64,000 nt of DNA from Sphingobacterium sp. R2 (GCF_040760075.1 NZ_CP142884.1:1674001-1738000); one strand, 5' to 3'. Shown: positions 46,742-55,278, counted from the first letter of the stretch. Notes: generated by a model from the sequence alone, not told the origin. Numbers and translations: made by a program.

Positions 46742-48238
46742 ATGAAACGCAATAATAAAAATACTATGATATATACATTCTTGTTGTCCTGTCTCGTGGC
46801 GGCAACATCTTGTAACCGTGACAGCTATACACCTTCACAAGGTGAAGATATTAAAAAAAGTGGTGATGTTACCATTTATACCACGACAGGCAGTCGGTCT
46901 TTGGATTTTGGAAAACGCTTTGTTGATTTTAGCTCCAAATTTAATATGTCGCCCAATACAATTACGTTAGATCCAGCGAAGAAATTTCAGACGATGGATG
47001 GATTCGGCGCGGCAATTACAGGATCCACATGCTATAATCTAATGAAAATGAGTAAGGAAGATCGAACAAAATTTCTTACAGAAACTTTTTCCGATAAAGA
47101 TGGAATGGGTATGAATTACATTCGTATTGCTATTGGATGTTCTGACTTTTCGTTGAGTGAATACACCTGCTGGGACAAGCAAGGGAAAGAAAATTTCGGT
47201 ATGCAGATGGAAGAAACCCAATATATCATTCCGGTACTTAAAGAGATACTTGCTATCAATCCATCTGTAAAGATCATGGGCTCACCATGGACTCCACCGA
47301 AATGGATGAAAGTTAACAACCTGACTGATCTAAAGCCTTTTGATTCCTGGACTAGCGGACAGCTAAATCCAAAATACTATCAGGATTATGGATGGTATTT
47401 CGTGCAATGGATCCAGGCAATGAAGAAAGAAGGTATCAATATTTATTCCATCACTGTTCAAAATGAGCCTTTGAATAGGAAGAACTCTGCGTCGCTTTAT
47501 ATGTCATGGCAAGAACAGCAAGCTTTTGTAAAACAATCTTTAGGGCCACAATTAAAAGCAGCAAACCTGTCGACAAAAATCTATGCGTTTGATCACAATT
47601 ATAACTATGATGATATTGCTGATCAGACTGATTACCCTGTGAAGATCTATAACGATCCGGCAGCCGCCGCATTCTTTGCGGGAGCAGCTTACCACAACTA
47701 TGGTGGTGATAAAGCGGAGCTAATAGATATCCATAATCAACGTCCGGATAAAGAACTGGTATTTACAGAAACATCCATTGGAGAATGGAATGATGGCCGG
47801 AATCTTGAAAAACGTTTGATGGAAGATATGCGTGAAGTCGCCATTGGCACAGTGAACAATTGGAGTAAGGGTGTCATAGTCTGGAATCTGATGTTAGATA
47901 CCGAAAAAGGACCGAATCGTGAGGGCGGCTGTCAGACATGTTATGGAGCTGTAGATATCAATAAGGCGAATTATAAAAATATAACGCGCAATTCGCACTA
48001 TTATATTGTTGGTCACCTTTCTTCGGTGGTCAAATCAGGAGCCACACGGATTGGCACCTCTGGGTATACTGCTGAAGGCTTGGTTTATACGGCGTTTCAA
48101 AATACAGATGGAACTTATGCGGTTGTTTTATTAAATGACTCAGGCGATAGCCGCAAAATTACCTTAGCCGACGGTAAAAATCATTTTAGCTATGATGTGC
48201 CAGCCAAGGCGGTTGTTTCTTACCGCTGGACTTATTAA
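46742..48238 (+). CDS. GH30 glycoside hydrolase (beta-glucanase/glucosylceramidase-like)
   Basis: A 498-residue exported, probably lipidated enzyme (Cys24, ATSC) of glycoside hydrolase family 30, retaining beta-glycosidases with a (beta/alpha)8 barrel plus side beta-domain. Features in order: FQTMDGFGAAITGSTCYNL (substrate-pocket start), MNYIRIAIGCSDFS, MGSPWTPPKWMK, the acid/base VQNEP (Glu242), the nucleophile FTETSIGEW (Glu343), and KGVIVWNLMLDTEKGPN. The pattern fits the glucosylceramidase-like / endo-beta-1,6-glucanase branch. With SusC, SusD and a binding lipoprotein in the same operon, a beta-1,6-glucan (fungal wall) substrate is the best guess. Subfamily needs a tree. Confidence 0.9.
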   Translation: MKRNNKNTMIYTFLLSCLVAATSCNRDSYTPSQGEDIKKSGDVTIYTTTGSRSLDFGKRFVDFSSKFNMSPNTITLDPAKKFQTMDGFGAAITGSTCYNLMKMSKEDRTKFLTETFSDKDGMGMNYIRIAIGCSDFSLSEYTCWDKQGKENFGMQMEETQYIIPVLKEILAINPSVKIMGSPWTPPKWMKVNNLTDLKPFDSWTSGQLNPKYYQDYGWYFVQWIQAMKKEGINIYSITVQNEPLNRKNSASLYMSWQEQQAFVKQSLGPQLKAANLSTKIYAFDHNYNYDDIADQTDYPVKIYNDPAAAAFFAGAAYHNYGGDKAELIDIHNQRPDKELVFTETSIGEWNDGRNLEKRLMEDMREVAIGTVNNWSKGVIVWNLMLDTEKGPNREGGCQTCYGAVDINKANYKNITRNSHYYIVGHLSSVVKSGATRIGTSGYTAEGLVYTAFQNTDGTYAVVLLNDSGDSRKITLADGKNHFSYDVPAKAVVSYRWTY

Positions 48239-48259
48239 TTGGAGGACGATAAACCCTAA

Positions 48260-48280
48260 GCGCTATCTTGCTGATAGCGC
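48260..48280 (+). other. hairpin between GH30 and binding-protein genes
   Basis: GCGCTATC at 48260-48267 pairs perfectly with GATAGCGC at 48273-48280 (5-nt loop). No T tract follows, so it is not a normal terminator. It may set the mRNA ratio of the two genes or mark a processing point. Confidence 0.5.
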
Positions 48281-48295
48281 ATAAATTATGAATAA

Positions 48296-49633
48296 ATGAA
48301 AAGATACTTCATCAATCTACTCTTGGGAACTGCTGCTCTTACCGCAGTTAGTTCCTGTAAAAAGGATGAAAAATATACCTATCAGGTAGGGGATCCTAAA
48401 ATCGAATTGAAATCACCTATCTCATCCGCAAATTTTGGGGATAGCCTAGAATTTCAAGTACACGTTTCCGATAAAGAAGTTGCACTCTCTACGGTTAAAG
48501 CCCAGTTATATTTTACAGATGACAAGGTAACAGAGACCGTGATCCGTACCAAAGAAAACGGAGACTACGCTGGAAAGATTTATGTTCCATTCCTGAAAGG
48601 TATTCCCGATGGAAAAGCAACCCTTAAGTTTGTCCTACAGAATATTAGCCAAAAAATAACGGAACAATCTTTTGATATTAATCTGAGCAGACCCGACTTC
48701 CCATATTTGACTTTAGTCACAGAATCCAAGTCCTATCGCATGGAAAAGGTCGGGCGCAACCAATATGCGGCAAAAGAAAATTTTGCAGCTGAGGTAAAAG
48801 GCTATATTCAAGCGCCAAAAGTAGGTACACAAGGCAATGCGATGAATTTTGGATGGGTCAATAATGTTATTAATTTCGGTTCTACTGCCGAAATTCCATT
48901 CTCGAATTCGACTTCTGGTGTATATCCGATTCAATTTAATACATTGACATTTCAGGCTTCTCCGTTTATTGTTGTACTACTCAATGGATCGCAGTTTAGT
49001 CGACTGGATGATAAACATGCTAAAGTTGAACTCGAGCTGACCCAAGGGAAAACGACGGCTTTTGAAGGGATTGCGGATCTGCAAGATTGGTGGATCGATC
49101 CAGATTTCTTTACCAAAGCGGCCGATGGAACCCTATCGTTTAAAGGATCAACTGGAAAATACCGTGTTACCGCAGACTTTAACTTAAAATACTTTGTGGT
49201 TGAGGCGATGACAGGCAATGATTTGGCAAAACTACAGGATGACGGAACTGGTGGCGTCTGGATTATTGGCGAAGGAATTGGAAAACCTAAGGTATCCAGT
49301 AATCAGGTAGGCTGGAATACAGATAAGGCGCTTTGTTTGGTTCCCTTAGGTAATAAGAAGTATCAGATAACGGTTAAGGCCGCAGAGTCTATAAATTCTG
49401 ATAACATCAACTTCAAATTTTTCCATCAAAAAGGATGGGGTGGTGAATTTGGAGGTGCGGACGTCACTACAACAAGTGATATTGTATTTATTGGGAATGG
49501 CAATAACGGTCGGGATTCTGGTAATCTGGGCATCAAATCTGGTAAAGTATTAGAATCAGGTAAGACCTATATTTTCACGCTGGATCTGACTGCCGGCAAT
49601 AAGAAGGCTGTGCTAACCGTAGCAGCGAAGTAA
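48296..49633 (+). CDS. surface glycan-binding lipoprotein (DUF5125/DUF5121-like)
   Basis: A 445-residue lipoprotein (Cys21, VSSC) following the GH30 gene. It consists of beta-rich domains: an Ig-like one at about 30-135 (PKIELKSPISSANFGDSLEF) and two later ones, the last (about 320-445) with GVWIIGEGIGKPKVSSNQVG and NINFKFFHQKGWGGEFGGAD, similar to the SusE/SusF-type or DUF5121 binding domains. No enzyme motif. Position and build fit the surface glycan-binding protein of a SusCD-GH30 locus. The exact DUF numbers are from memory and unsure. Confidence 0.7.
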   Translation: MKRYFINLLLGTAALTAVSSCKKDEKYTYQVGDPKIELKSPISSANFGDSLEFQVHVSDKEVALSTVKAQLYFTDDKVTETVIRTKENGDYAGKIYVPFLKGIPDGKATLKFVLQNISQKITEQSFDINLSRPDFPYLTLVTESKSYRMEKVGRNQYAAKENFAAEVKGYIQAPKVGTQGNAMNFGWVNNVINFGSTAEIPFSNSTSGVYPIQFNTLTFQASPFIVVLLNGSQFSRLDDKHAKVELELTQGKTTAFEGIADLQDWWIDPDFFTKAADGTLSFKGSTGKYRVTADFNLKYFVVEAMTGNDLAKLQDDGTGGVWIIGEGIGKPKVSSNQVGWNTDKALCLVPLGNKKYQITVKAAESINSDNINFKFFHQKGWGGEFGGADVTTTSDIVFIGNGNNGRDSGNLGIKSGKVLESGKTYIFTLDLTAGNKKAVLTVAAK

Positions 49634-49650
49634 CAAAAGACAAGTTTTCG

Positions 49651-49688
49651 AATTCCTGGGCAGTTTTTCTGCCCGGGAATTTTTATTT
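49651..49688 (+). terminator. terminator of the GH30 operon
   Basis: A 13-bp stem (49651-49663 with 49669-49681, one G-U pair, 5-nt loop) followed by a T-rich tail. The next gene on the other strand ends at 49818; the bases between show nothing else. Confidence 0.88.
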
Positions 49689-49817
49689 AAGCTTAACTTA
49701 TTTGATAGATTTTAAGTCCTTTGGGCTATTCATATATAACAATCGGACGAAGACAAGAAAAGTCTGTATCACACTGTAAAAATCCGATGATATGCTTTGC
49801 AGGAAAATAGAGCAAAT

Positions 49818-50660
49818 CTATGAATAGAAGAGATCAACCAACTGTTTCGCTTCTTTTACATCGTGTACACGGAGAATTTGTACGCCTCTTTCGAGAAGTA
49901 ATGTATTTAAAGCGGTAGTACCGTTTAACGCTTCCTGGGCTGTGATCTGGATTTTTTTATAGATCATGGATTTGCGGGATATTCCGCCCAAAATTGGTAA
50001 TTCGAAATAATGAAGTTCGTCGACACGATAAAGCAACTCATAGTTCTGTTCCTCTGTCTTGGCAAAGCCAAAGCCTGGATCAAGAATAATGTCTTTCACC
50101 CCCATACTTCTTAGCATGGCGATGCGCCCACCCAAAAACGTGGCAACATCCGTTACAATATCTGTATAGTCTGTTTTTTCCTGCATATTTTCGGGAATAC
50201 CGCGCATATGCATAAGAATGTAAGGAACCTGGTATTTGGCTACTGTAGTAAACATATTATCGTCGAGTGTACCACCAGATACATCATTAATAATGTGAAC
50301 GCCTGCTTCGACTGCTGCAGCTGCAACGTCGGCCCTGAAGGTATCAATCGATAAAATGGCGTCAGGAAACGCTGCTTTAATTGCTCGAATTGGGGGGAGG
50401 GCTCGATCCATTTCTTCCTGTGATGAAATTAATGGTGCGCCTGGGCGTGAAGAATAGGCGCCAATATCAAGAATTTGCGCTCCCTCAAGCAATAGCTCCT
50501 TCGCTTTCTCTACTGCACGCTCGATGGTCGTATTATCGCCGCCATCGTAAAAAGAATCCGGAGTTACATTAAGTATACCCATAATAATGGGCATATCGAA
50601 GGTCATTAAGGTGCCATTCACTAGTATAGAATGACAGGGTGACGTTTGGAATCTTTTCAT
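49818..50660 (-). CDS. folP: dihydropteroate synthase
   Basis: A 280-residue cytosolic enzyme that joins 4-aminobenzoate to dihydropterin pyrophosphate in folate synthesis, the sulfonamide target. Visible motifs of the TIM barrel: PIIMGILNVTPDSFYDGG (pterin/pyrophosphate loop), ILDIGAYSSRPGA, LSIDTFRADVAAAAVEAG, HIINDVSGG, ILDPGFGFAKTEEQNYELL, and GISRKSMI near the C-terminus. Length is normal. It is the last gene of the minus-strand run dapD-tsaC-DUF4920-folP. Confidence 0.97.
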   Translation of the reverse strand: MKRFQTSPCHSILVNGTLMTFDMPIIMGILNVTPDSFYDGGDNTTIERAVEKAKELLLEGAQILDIGAYSSRPGAPLISSQEEMDRALPPIRAIKAAFPDAILSIDTFRADVAAAAVEAGVHIINDVSGGTLDDNMFTTVAKYQVPYILMHMRGIPENMQEKTDYTDIVTDVATFLGGRIAMLRSMGVKDIILDPGFGFAKTEEQNYELLYRVDELHYFELPILGGISRKSMIYKKIQITAQEALNGTTALNTLLLERGVQILRVHDVKEAKQLVDLFYS

Positions 50661-50691
50661 CGCAACAATGACTGCTTAAGCGTATGCAACT

Positions 50692-51171
50692 TTATTTTAT
50701 AACCAACACACCATCAGCGATAATGATTATGTCTTTTTTGGGTTGTGTAATTTGATCTATTTCAGCCTGTGATTTGCCAAGATCCTTTGCCGCATGTTGT
50801 AATGATGCGACGGAAACTTCTTTTTTCTTTGCGCTCCCCTCTACGACAACCGTCTTACCCACAATATCAGATGGCATAAAGAAACCATAGTCTTTAAAAC
50901 GAACGGTAATAGGCTCTTCTCCGTCACGTTGCAAGGTCATGAAACAACCTTTTTTTTTACACACTTCTACCACCTTACCCGTTATCTTTCCATGGAAAGC
51001 ATTCTTTTGTGTAAGCTCCTTTTCAAGCTTTGCCACCGAAATCGCATTGGAAGCAGAAATTTCTTTCCCATATTTTACGCCGGGCTTGGCTGCGGGAATA
51101 TCTTTTTGCTGTGCCAAAGCTAAATTGGTAACAGCAAAAGCTGATGCAAAAAACAAAACAATCTTTTTCAT
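50692..51171 (-). CDS. DUF4920 exported protein
   Basis: A 159-residue protein with a signal peptide (KKIVLFFASAFAVTNLALAQ) and a small OB-like beta domain: GKITGKVVEVCKKKGCFMTL, VRFKDYGFFMPSDIVGKTVV. This is the DUF4920 pattern, widespread in Bacteroidota, with the Cys-x-x-x-x-Cys pair VCKKKGC (about 78-84) that could bind metal or form a disulfide. Function unknown. The ATG at 51171 is used because it starts the signal peptide; it is 1 nt beyond the tsaC stop, so the two genes are translationally close. Confidence 0.8.
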   Translation of the reverse strand: MKKIVLFFASAFAVTNLALAQQKDIPAAKPGVKYGKEISASNAISVAKLEKELTQKNAFHGKITGKVVEVCKKKGCFMTLQRDGEEPITVRFKDYGFFMPSDIVGKTVVVEGSAKKKEVSVASLQHAAKDLGKSQAEIDQITQPKKDIIIIADGVLVIK

Positions 51172-51172
51172 G

Positions 51173-51751
51173 CTATTTTCTAATAAATTCGAATTTACCA
51201 CTTGGGTCCAACTTCATGACAGTAGATGATTTCCCATCTGTTGTTATGTCTCTGTCATAGGCGACAATATAGTCTACTCCAGCTTTAATGGTGTCAGTGA
51301 TTTCATCAAAATCTTTTGCTGTAGGTTCACCGCTGATATTGGCCGAAGTGGAAATTATGGGTTTGCGAAAGCGTTGTAACAGCTGCTCGCAAAAAGGGTG
51401 TTTGACAATTCGAATGCCAATAGATCCGTCTTCCGCTATTGCATTGGGAGCGAGATTTTTGGCATTCGAATAAACAATTGTCAAAGGCTTTTCTGTGTAT
51501 TCAATAAGTTGATAAGCGACGTCGGGGATCTCATTGACATAACTCGCCAGTTGATTGTCATTATGTAATAAGACTATCAGACTTTTAGATTTATCCCTTC
51601 CTTTCAGTTGAAAAACTTTTTCTACCGCTTCAGGATTGGTAGCATCGCAGCCTATTCCCCAAATTGTATCCGTTGGGTAGAGGATTAGTCCGCCATTTTT
51701 TAGCGTTTCCAAGGCCTTATTCAAATCTTCCCGATCTACGAATCCACTCAT
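51173..51751 (-). CDS. tsaC: threonylcarbamoyl-AMP synthase (Sua5/YciO/YrdC family)
   Basis: A 192-residue cytosolic enzyme making threonylcarbamoyl-AMP, the first step to the t6A37 modification of ANN-reading tRNAs. Motifs: GGLILYPTDTIWGIGCDATN, VFQLKGRDKSKSLIVLL (Lys/Arg substrate-binding residues), GSIGIRIVKHPF and KPIISTSANISGEPT. It is the short form, without the C-terminal Sua5 domain. The partner ATPase gene tsaE is also in this window at 61379. Confidence 0.95.
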   Translation of the reverse strand: MSGFVDREDLNKALETLKNGGLILYPTDTIWGIGCDATNPEAVEKVFQLKGRDKSKSLIVLLHNDNQLASYVNEIPDVAYQLIEYTEKPLTIVYSNAKNLAPNAIAEDGSIGIRIVKHPFCEQLLQRFRKPIISTSANISGEPTAKDFDEITDTIKAGVDYIVAYDRDITTDGKSSTVMKLDPSGKFEFIRK

Positions 51752-51777
51752 CTTTAATTTTCTATGTTAATTTAAAT

Positions 51778-52596
51778 TTAAACCGCAACATTGTGTTCAC
51801 GTAAAGCATCGTTTAATGAAGTCTTTTTGTCCGTAGACTCTTTACGTTGTCCGATAATCAGGGCACAAGGAACCTGATATTCTCCAGCTGCAAATTTTTT
51901 CGTATACGATCCTGGAATAACAACAGAGCGGGCAGGTACATAGCCTTTATATTCTACTGGCTCAGATCCAGTCACATCAATAATTTTTGTTGAGGCTGTC
52001 AGTACAACATTAGCGCCTAATACGGCTTCCTTTTCTACGCGAATACCTTCGACTACAATTGCTCTTGATCCGATGAAAACATTGTCTTCGATAATAACCG
52101 GAGCTGCTTGTACAGGTTCCAATACACCACCAATGCCAACGCCACCACTTAAATGTACGTGTTTGCCGATCTGGGCGCAAGAGCCAACAGTTGCCCATGT
52201 GTCCACCATCGTACCTTCGTCTACATAAGCACCAATATTGACATAAGAAGGCATCATAATAACCCCTTTAGCCAAATAAGCACCTAAACGAGCCGATGCT
52301 CCTGGTACAACACGCACGCCTGTATGCTTATAGTCTGTTTTGAGTTTCATCTTATCATGAAATACAAAAGGCCCAGCAGTCATTTCACGCATGTCATTAA
52401 TAGGGAAGTACAAAATAACAGCTTTCTTGATCCAATCGTTTACGTGCCATCTGGTGCCAATCAGTTCAGCGACGCGAATTTCACCGCTATCTAATTTCAT
52501 GATGACCGTACGAATCGCTTCCGTATATTCTTTATATTCTAATAATTGCCTATCTTCCCAAGCTTCCTCAATCAGTTTTTTAAGTGGCTCTACCAT
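51778..52596 (-). CDS. dapD: tetrahydrodipicolinate N-succinyltransferase
   Basis: A 272-residue cytosolic enzyme of lysine/diaminopimelate synthesis, transferring a succinyl group from succinyl-CoA to tetrahydrodipicolinate. The helical N-terminal domain contains VNDWIKKAVILYFPINDM; the left-handed beta-helix has hexapeptide repeats from about 110 (GVIMMPSYVNIGAYVDEGTM, GSCAQIGKHVHLSGGVGIGG), and GYVPARSVVIPGSYTKKF closes it. Normal length. First gene of the minus-strand operon, with a good promoter 35-70 bp upstream. Confidence 0.97.
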   Translation of the reverse strand: MVEPLKKLIEEAWEDRQLLEYKEYTEAIRTVIMKLDSGEIRVAELIGTRWHVNDWIKKAVILYFPINDMREMTAGPFVFHDKMKLKTDYKHTGVRVVPGASARLGAYLAKGVIMMPSYVNIGAYVDEGTMVDTWATVGSCAQIGKHVHLSGGVGIGGVLEPVQAAPVIIEDNVFIGSRAIVVEGIRVEKEAVLGANVVLTASTKIIDVTGSEPVEYKGYVPARSVVIPGSYTKKFAAGEYQVPCALIIGQRKESTDKKTSLNDALREHNVAV

Positions 52597-52636
52597 ATTA
52601 TTTTTTTGCTTATTTGAATTAGTTTATTTTGATGTA

Positions 52637-52667
52637 CAAACTTAGATAAAGTTGGACTTAAAAGCAA
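52637..52667 (-). promoter_or_regulatory. promoter of the dapD operon
   Basis: On the minus strand, TAAGTTTG (52644-52637) is an exact -7 consensus and TTG (52667-52665) sits about 25 bp upstream as the -33 box. The start site would be near 52630, giving a leader of about 35 nt. Confidence 0.65.
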
Positions 52668-52932
52668 CTTTATCCATTGTTCCTTGCGTTATACTTAACA
52701 GATGCTAACAGCGTACCAATTTATAGTCTCTCTTCACCCTTACGACCCTGTGTGCGCAACGATTTCACGTTTTAAAGGTGTATTCAGCATGCAGTTATTG
52801 CTTTAACAATCCGCTTTCGGTAAGGAGCTGGTGTTCGGTGGTGAGCGATGGGATAGGAGAATTTTGATAATTGAACTCAGTATATTGAGATTTTCTATAA
52901 TTTCTTTTGATTGTAATGGTCCTAAAAATAGC
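52668..52932. other. divergent intergenic stretch between dapD and the S4 gene
   Basis: About 265 bp between two divergent promoters. One frame is open on the + strand into the S4 gene but has no family match before MAGTSEK, so I treat it as non-coding. No other structure was recognised. Confidence 0.4.
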
Positions 52933-52940
52933 TATTTTTG
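52933..52940 (+). promoter_or_regulatory. -7 promoter box of the S4 gene, possible leaderless start
   Basis: TATTTTTG is an exact -7 consensus, followed by only TATT before the ATG at 52945. TTG at 52911-52913 is at the right distance for -33. The transcript would begin at or next to the ATG, and no ribosome-binding site is visible. Confidence 0.6.
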
Positions 52941-52944
52941 TATT

Positions 52945-53379
52945 ATGGCTGGAACATCAGAAAAATTGAGAATTGATAAATATTTGTGGTCAATTCGCTT
53001 ATTTAAGACGAGAACCTTAGCGACCGAGGCGTGCAAGGCCGGGCGGGTCAAATTAAAAGGGCAGAATATAAAACCATCTTACGAAGTGAAGATAGGTGAT
53101 GTGTACCACATTCAAAAAGGTATTGAGCGGAAAGTCGTCCTCGTGACCGGCCTGTTAGAGCGTCGTGTGGATGCAAAGACTGCCGTACAATTCTATGAGG
53201 ATCAAACTCCTGTTGAAGAGACGGTTGGCTATAAATCTATGTTTCACGCTCCTGTCCTCAAAAGAGATCGTGGCAGCGGTCGGCCTACTAAAAAGGACCG
53301 TCGAGAAATCGATGATCTGCAATCTTCAGAATGGTGGGAAAAGGACGATGAAATAGAAAATCCAGAACAAAAAAAATAG
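52945..53379 (+). CDS. S4-domain RNA-binding protein (Hsp15-like)
   Basis: A 144-residue cytosolic protein. The S4 domain spans about 8-65: LRIDKYLWSIRLFKTRTLAT, EACKAGRVKLKGQNIKPSYE, the helix-turn-beta RNA-binding fold of ribosomal S4, pseudouridine synthases and Hsp15. A basic and acidic tail (KRDRGSGRPTKKDRREIDDL) follows. Hsp15 (HslR) acts on stalled 50S subunits; that job is likely but not certain here. The ATG at 52945 is chosen because family homology starts there and the promoter box lies just in front; a longer reading from 52831 would cross the promoter. Confidence 0.88.
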   Translation: MAGTSEKLRIDKYLWSIRLFKTRTLATEACKAGRVKLKGQNIKPSYEVKIGDVYHIQKGIERKVVLVTGLLERRVDAKTAVQFYEDQTPVEETVGYKSMFHAPVLKRDRGSGRPTKKDRREIDDLQSSEWWEKDDEIENPEQKK

Positions 53380-53427
53380 CGTGTTTATTTGATGGAATTT
53401 CAAAAGGATCCCAAATAGACTATACTA

Positions 53428-53766
53428 TTAAATTGCCACTAAGTATTTCTCTATTTCATCAAATTGGATATCGCCATGTGAAGCATCGTATATACTGGCT
53501 TTTCCTTCAATAATCAATATTTGAGGAGATTGATGCTCTACATTCCAGCGTTGAGCAATCTCATTTGAAAGGGAACGGTAGCGTAATAGGTCTAAGAGAT
53601 AAATCGTATAATCATGGTCTGATAGCGCAGACATTCGTTCAAGACTGCGTTTAGCCATATTACTAATACCACACGTTGTACTGTGTTTAAAAATAGCTGC
53701 AACTTTATCCGATTGATATAGTTCTTGTAGCTGTTGTTCTGTGTTTAATTCTATCCAATTGATCAT
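53428..53766 (-). CDS. ytxJ: bacilliredoxin-like protein YtxJ
   Basis: A 112-residue thioredoxin-fold protein. KHSTTCGISNMAKRSLE (about 27-43) has the single-Cys TCxIS active site of YtxJ-type monothiol bacilliredoxins, and HQSPQILIIEGKA supplies the cis-Pro region. It should remove bacillithiol from oxidised proteins in the cytosol. The ATG at 53766 overlaps the stop of the upstream gene by 4 nt (ATGA), so the two are translationally coupled; homology starts at MINWIELNT. Confidence 0.88.
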   Translation of the reverse strand: MINWIELNTEQQLQELYQSDKVAAIFKHSTTCGISNMAKRSLERMSALSDHDYTIYLLDLLRYRSLSNEIAQRWNVEHQSPQILIIEGKASIYDASHGDIQFDEIEKYLVAI

Positions 53767-54503
53767 AATTCTGTGAATTTTTTTTGTTCTACTTGTACGA
53801 AAGATGAGATAGAGGAGAATATACAACTTCTTTGTCCGTTCGTTGTGCAATTGAATAGGCTTGGTAAACGTATACCGTCGCCGATCTCCTTATAATTGCT
53901 CACTTCATACGTAATTTTTTCTCCTTTATCTTTGTATTCATAACGCGCGATTTCCCCTGTATTTTGATCGATGTAGAGCACTCCGGCAATCCTGTTCCCA
54001 AAAATGGGGGTTGAAGAAAGGATATTGGATATCATTAATTTTTGTCCTGCGCTGAAGCTTTCTTTCTGGTTTTTGAGCTGCACATTCTTTAGTCCGATGA
54101 AGGTGGGTAAGAGGAGCAAATTGAAATCCAAAAAGAGCTGGCTTTTGATTGATTTTTTAAGCTCTACATCGTCTGTGGATAAATTTCCGCCAATAAAGAG
54201 CTTATCATTACCAGGGTTTTTAAAATTAAATAGGTAAGTCACTTGGTCTGTTCCTGTATATCCATCAAATCGACACGCTCCGCTTGTTCGATTGAACAAG
54301 AATTTTCGTTCTTCGTTAGCTAATTGGTCTGAAATGTTATTCCCTTTTGCAGAGAATGCTAAATACTGTAACGAATCCCACTTTTCTTGACCGCCAATAC
54401 TTTGCCATATCTGTTTATGGAGCGTATCTTCTTGCGCTATTAAATTCAACTGACAGAACAAGGTAAGGATAACGATACTGAGTACGTTCGATAATATTTT
54501 CAT
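53763..54503 (-). CDS. unknown exported protein coupled to ytxJ
   Basis: A 246-residue protein with a signal peptide (ending near NLIAQ) that I do not recognise with certainty. The mature part is beta-rich, with IWQSIGGQEKWDSLQYLAFS, FDGYTGTDQVTYLFNFKN, and AGVLYIDQNTGEIARYEYKD, a pattern of outer-membrane lipoprotein-sorting-like (LolA/LolB-like) beta barrels often annotated DUF in Bacteroidota. It overlaps ytxJ by 4 nt. The gene is otherwise isolated by gaps; no promoter box was found in the 278-bp gap before it. Confidence 0.75.
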   Translation of the reverse strand: MKILSNVLSIVILTLFCQLNLIAQEDTLHKQIWQSIGGQEKWDSLQYLAFSAKGNNISDQLANEERKFLFNRTSGACRFDGYTGTDQVTYLFNFKNPGNDKLFIGGNLSTDDVELKKSIKSQLFLDFNLLLLPTFIGLKNVQLKNQKESFSAGQKLMISNILSSTPIFGNRIAGVLYIDQNTGEIARYEYKDKGEKITYEVSNYKEIGDGIRLPSLFNCTTNGQRSCIFSSISSFVQVEQKKFTEL

Positions 54504-54656
54504 AACCCTATTTTTTTAGAAACAATCATTAAGTGGACTAAGCGAAAATTAAAAGTATTCCACCTCATCATTGCATTATTGTCTTTATACGGCTGATTGT
54601 CTTCTTACTCTATCCATTCGAGCCAATCAACGACAATATATTCTGATATAAAATAA

Positions 54657-54698
54657 AAATCGATTAATAAGATAATAGCATATTTTATTAATCGATTT
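54657..54698 (-). terminator. AT-rich hairpin, probable ribH terminator
   Basis: A perfect 14-bp inverted repeat (54657-54670 with 54685-54698, 14-nt loop) followed on the minus strand by TTTTTATTTTA. It lies 84 bp beyond the ribH stop. The stem is AT-rich, so terminator strength is uncertain. Confidence 0.5.
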
Positions 54699-54781
54699 AT
54701 CAAAATGGAAGTACCTTACTTTAAACTATGTTCAATAAATACTTTCATCATTGACGTATAGTGCGCAAAATTGATACCAAA

Positions 54782-55270
54782 TTAGAATCTTTTGGCGATA
54801 TGAGCCATCTGTATAGCTGTAATAGCAGCTTCTTCACCTTTATTACCATGCTTTCCACCTGCACGATCCAATGCCTGTTGGAGGTTGTCTGTTGTTAATA
54901 CGCCAAAAATTGCTGGCTTATTATATTTGAGCCCCACATTGGCGATGCCATTTGCAACCGCATCGCAGATGAAATCAAAGTGTCTTGTTTCGCCCTGGAT
55001 AACACAACCTAAACAAATAACTGCGTCAAAGCCCTGATTTCTCAGTGCCAGATCCGCCCCTGAAATTAATTCAAAACTTCCAGGGACCTCAATAATTTCA
55101 ATATTATTTTCTTTAGCTCCATGCTCTTCCAGGCCTTTTACTGCACCATTTAATAATGCACCTGTAATTTCTGCATTCCATTGTGCGACAACAATTGCAA
55201 ATTTGAATGTACTCGCATCCGCAACTTGGATATGCGAGAAGTCTGATAAATTTTTAATGCTACTTGCCAT
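54782..55270 (-). CDS. ribH: 6,7-dimethyl-8-ribityllumazine synthase
   Basis: A 162-residue enzyme of riboflavin synthesis, which condenses the ribitylamino-uracil with dihydroxybutanone phosphate and forms an icosahedral or pentameric shell. Motifs: FKFAIVVAQWNAEITGALLN, EVPGSFELISGADLAL, CLGCVIQGETRHFDFICDAV, GVLTTDNLQQALDRAGGKHG with the catalytic His region, and AAITAIQMA. Length is normal. Its start lies 8 nt after a -7 box. Confidence 0.97.
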   Translation of the reverse strand: MASSIKNLSDFSHIQVADASTFKFAIVVAQWNAEITGALLNGAVKGLEEHGAKENNIEIIEVPGSFELISGADLALRNQGFDAVICLGCVIQGETRHFDFICDAVANGIANVGLKYNKPAIFGVLTTDNLQQALDRAGGKHGNKGEEAAITAIQMAHIAKRF

Positions 55271-55278
55271 AATGGGAG

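Noticed and set aside
52831..52944. Upstream extension of the S4 protein
   Set aside because: The extra 38 residues have no S4-family likeness and span the -7 promoter box of the gene.
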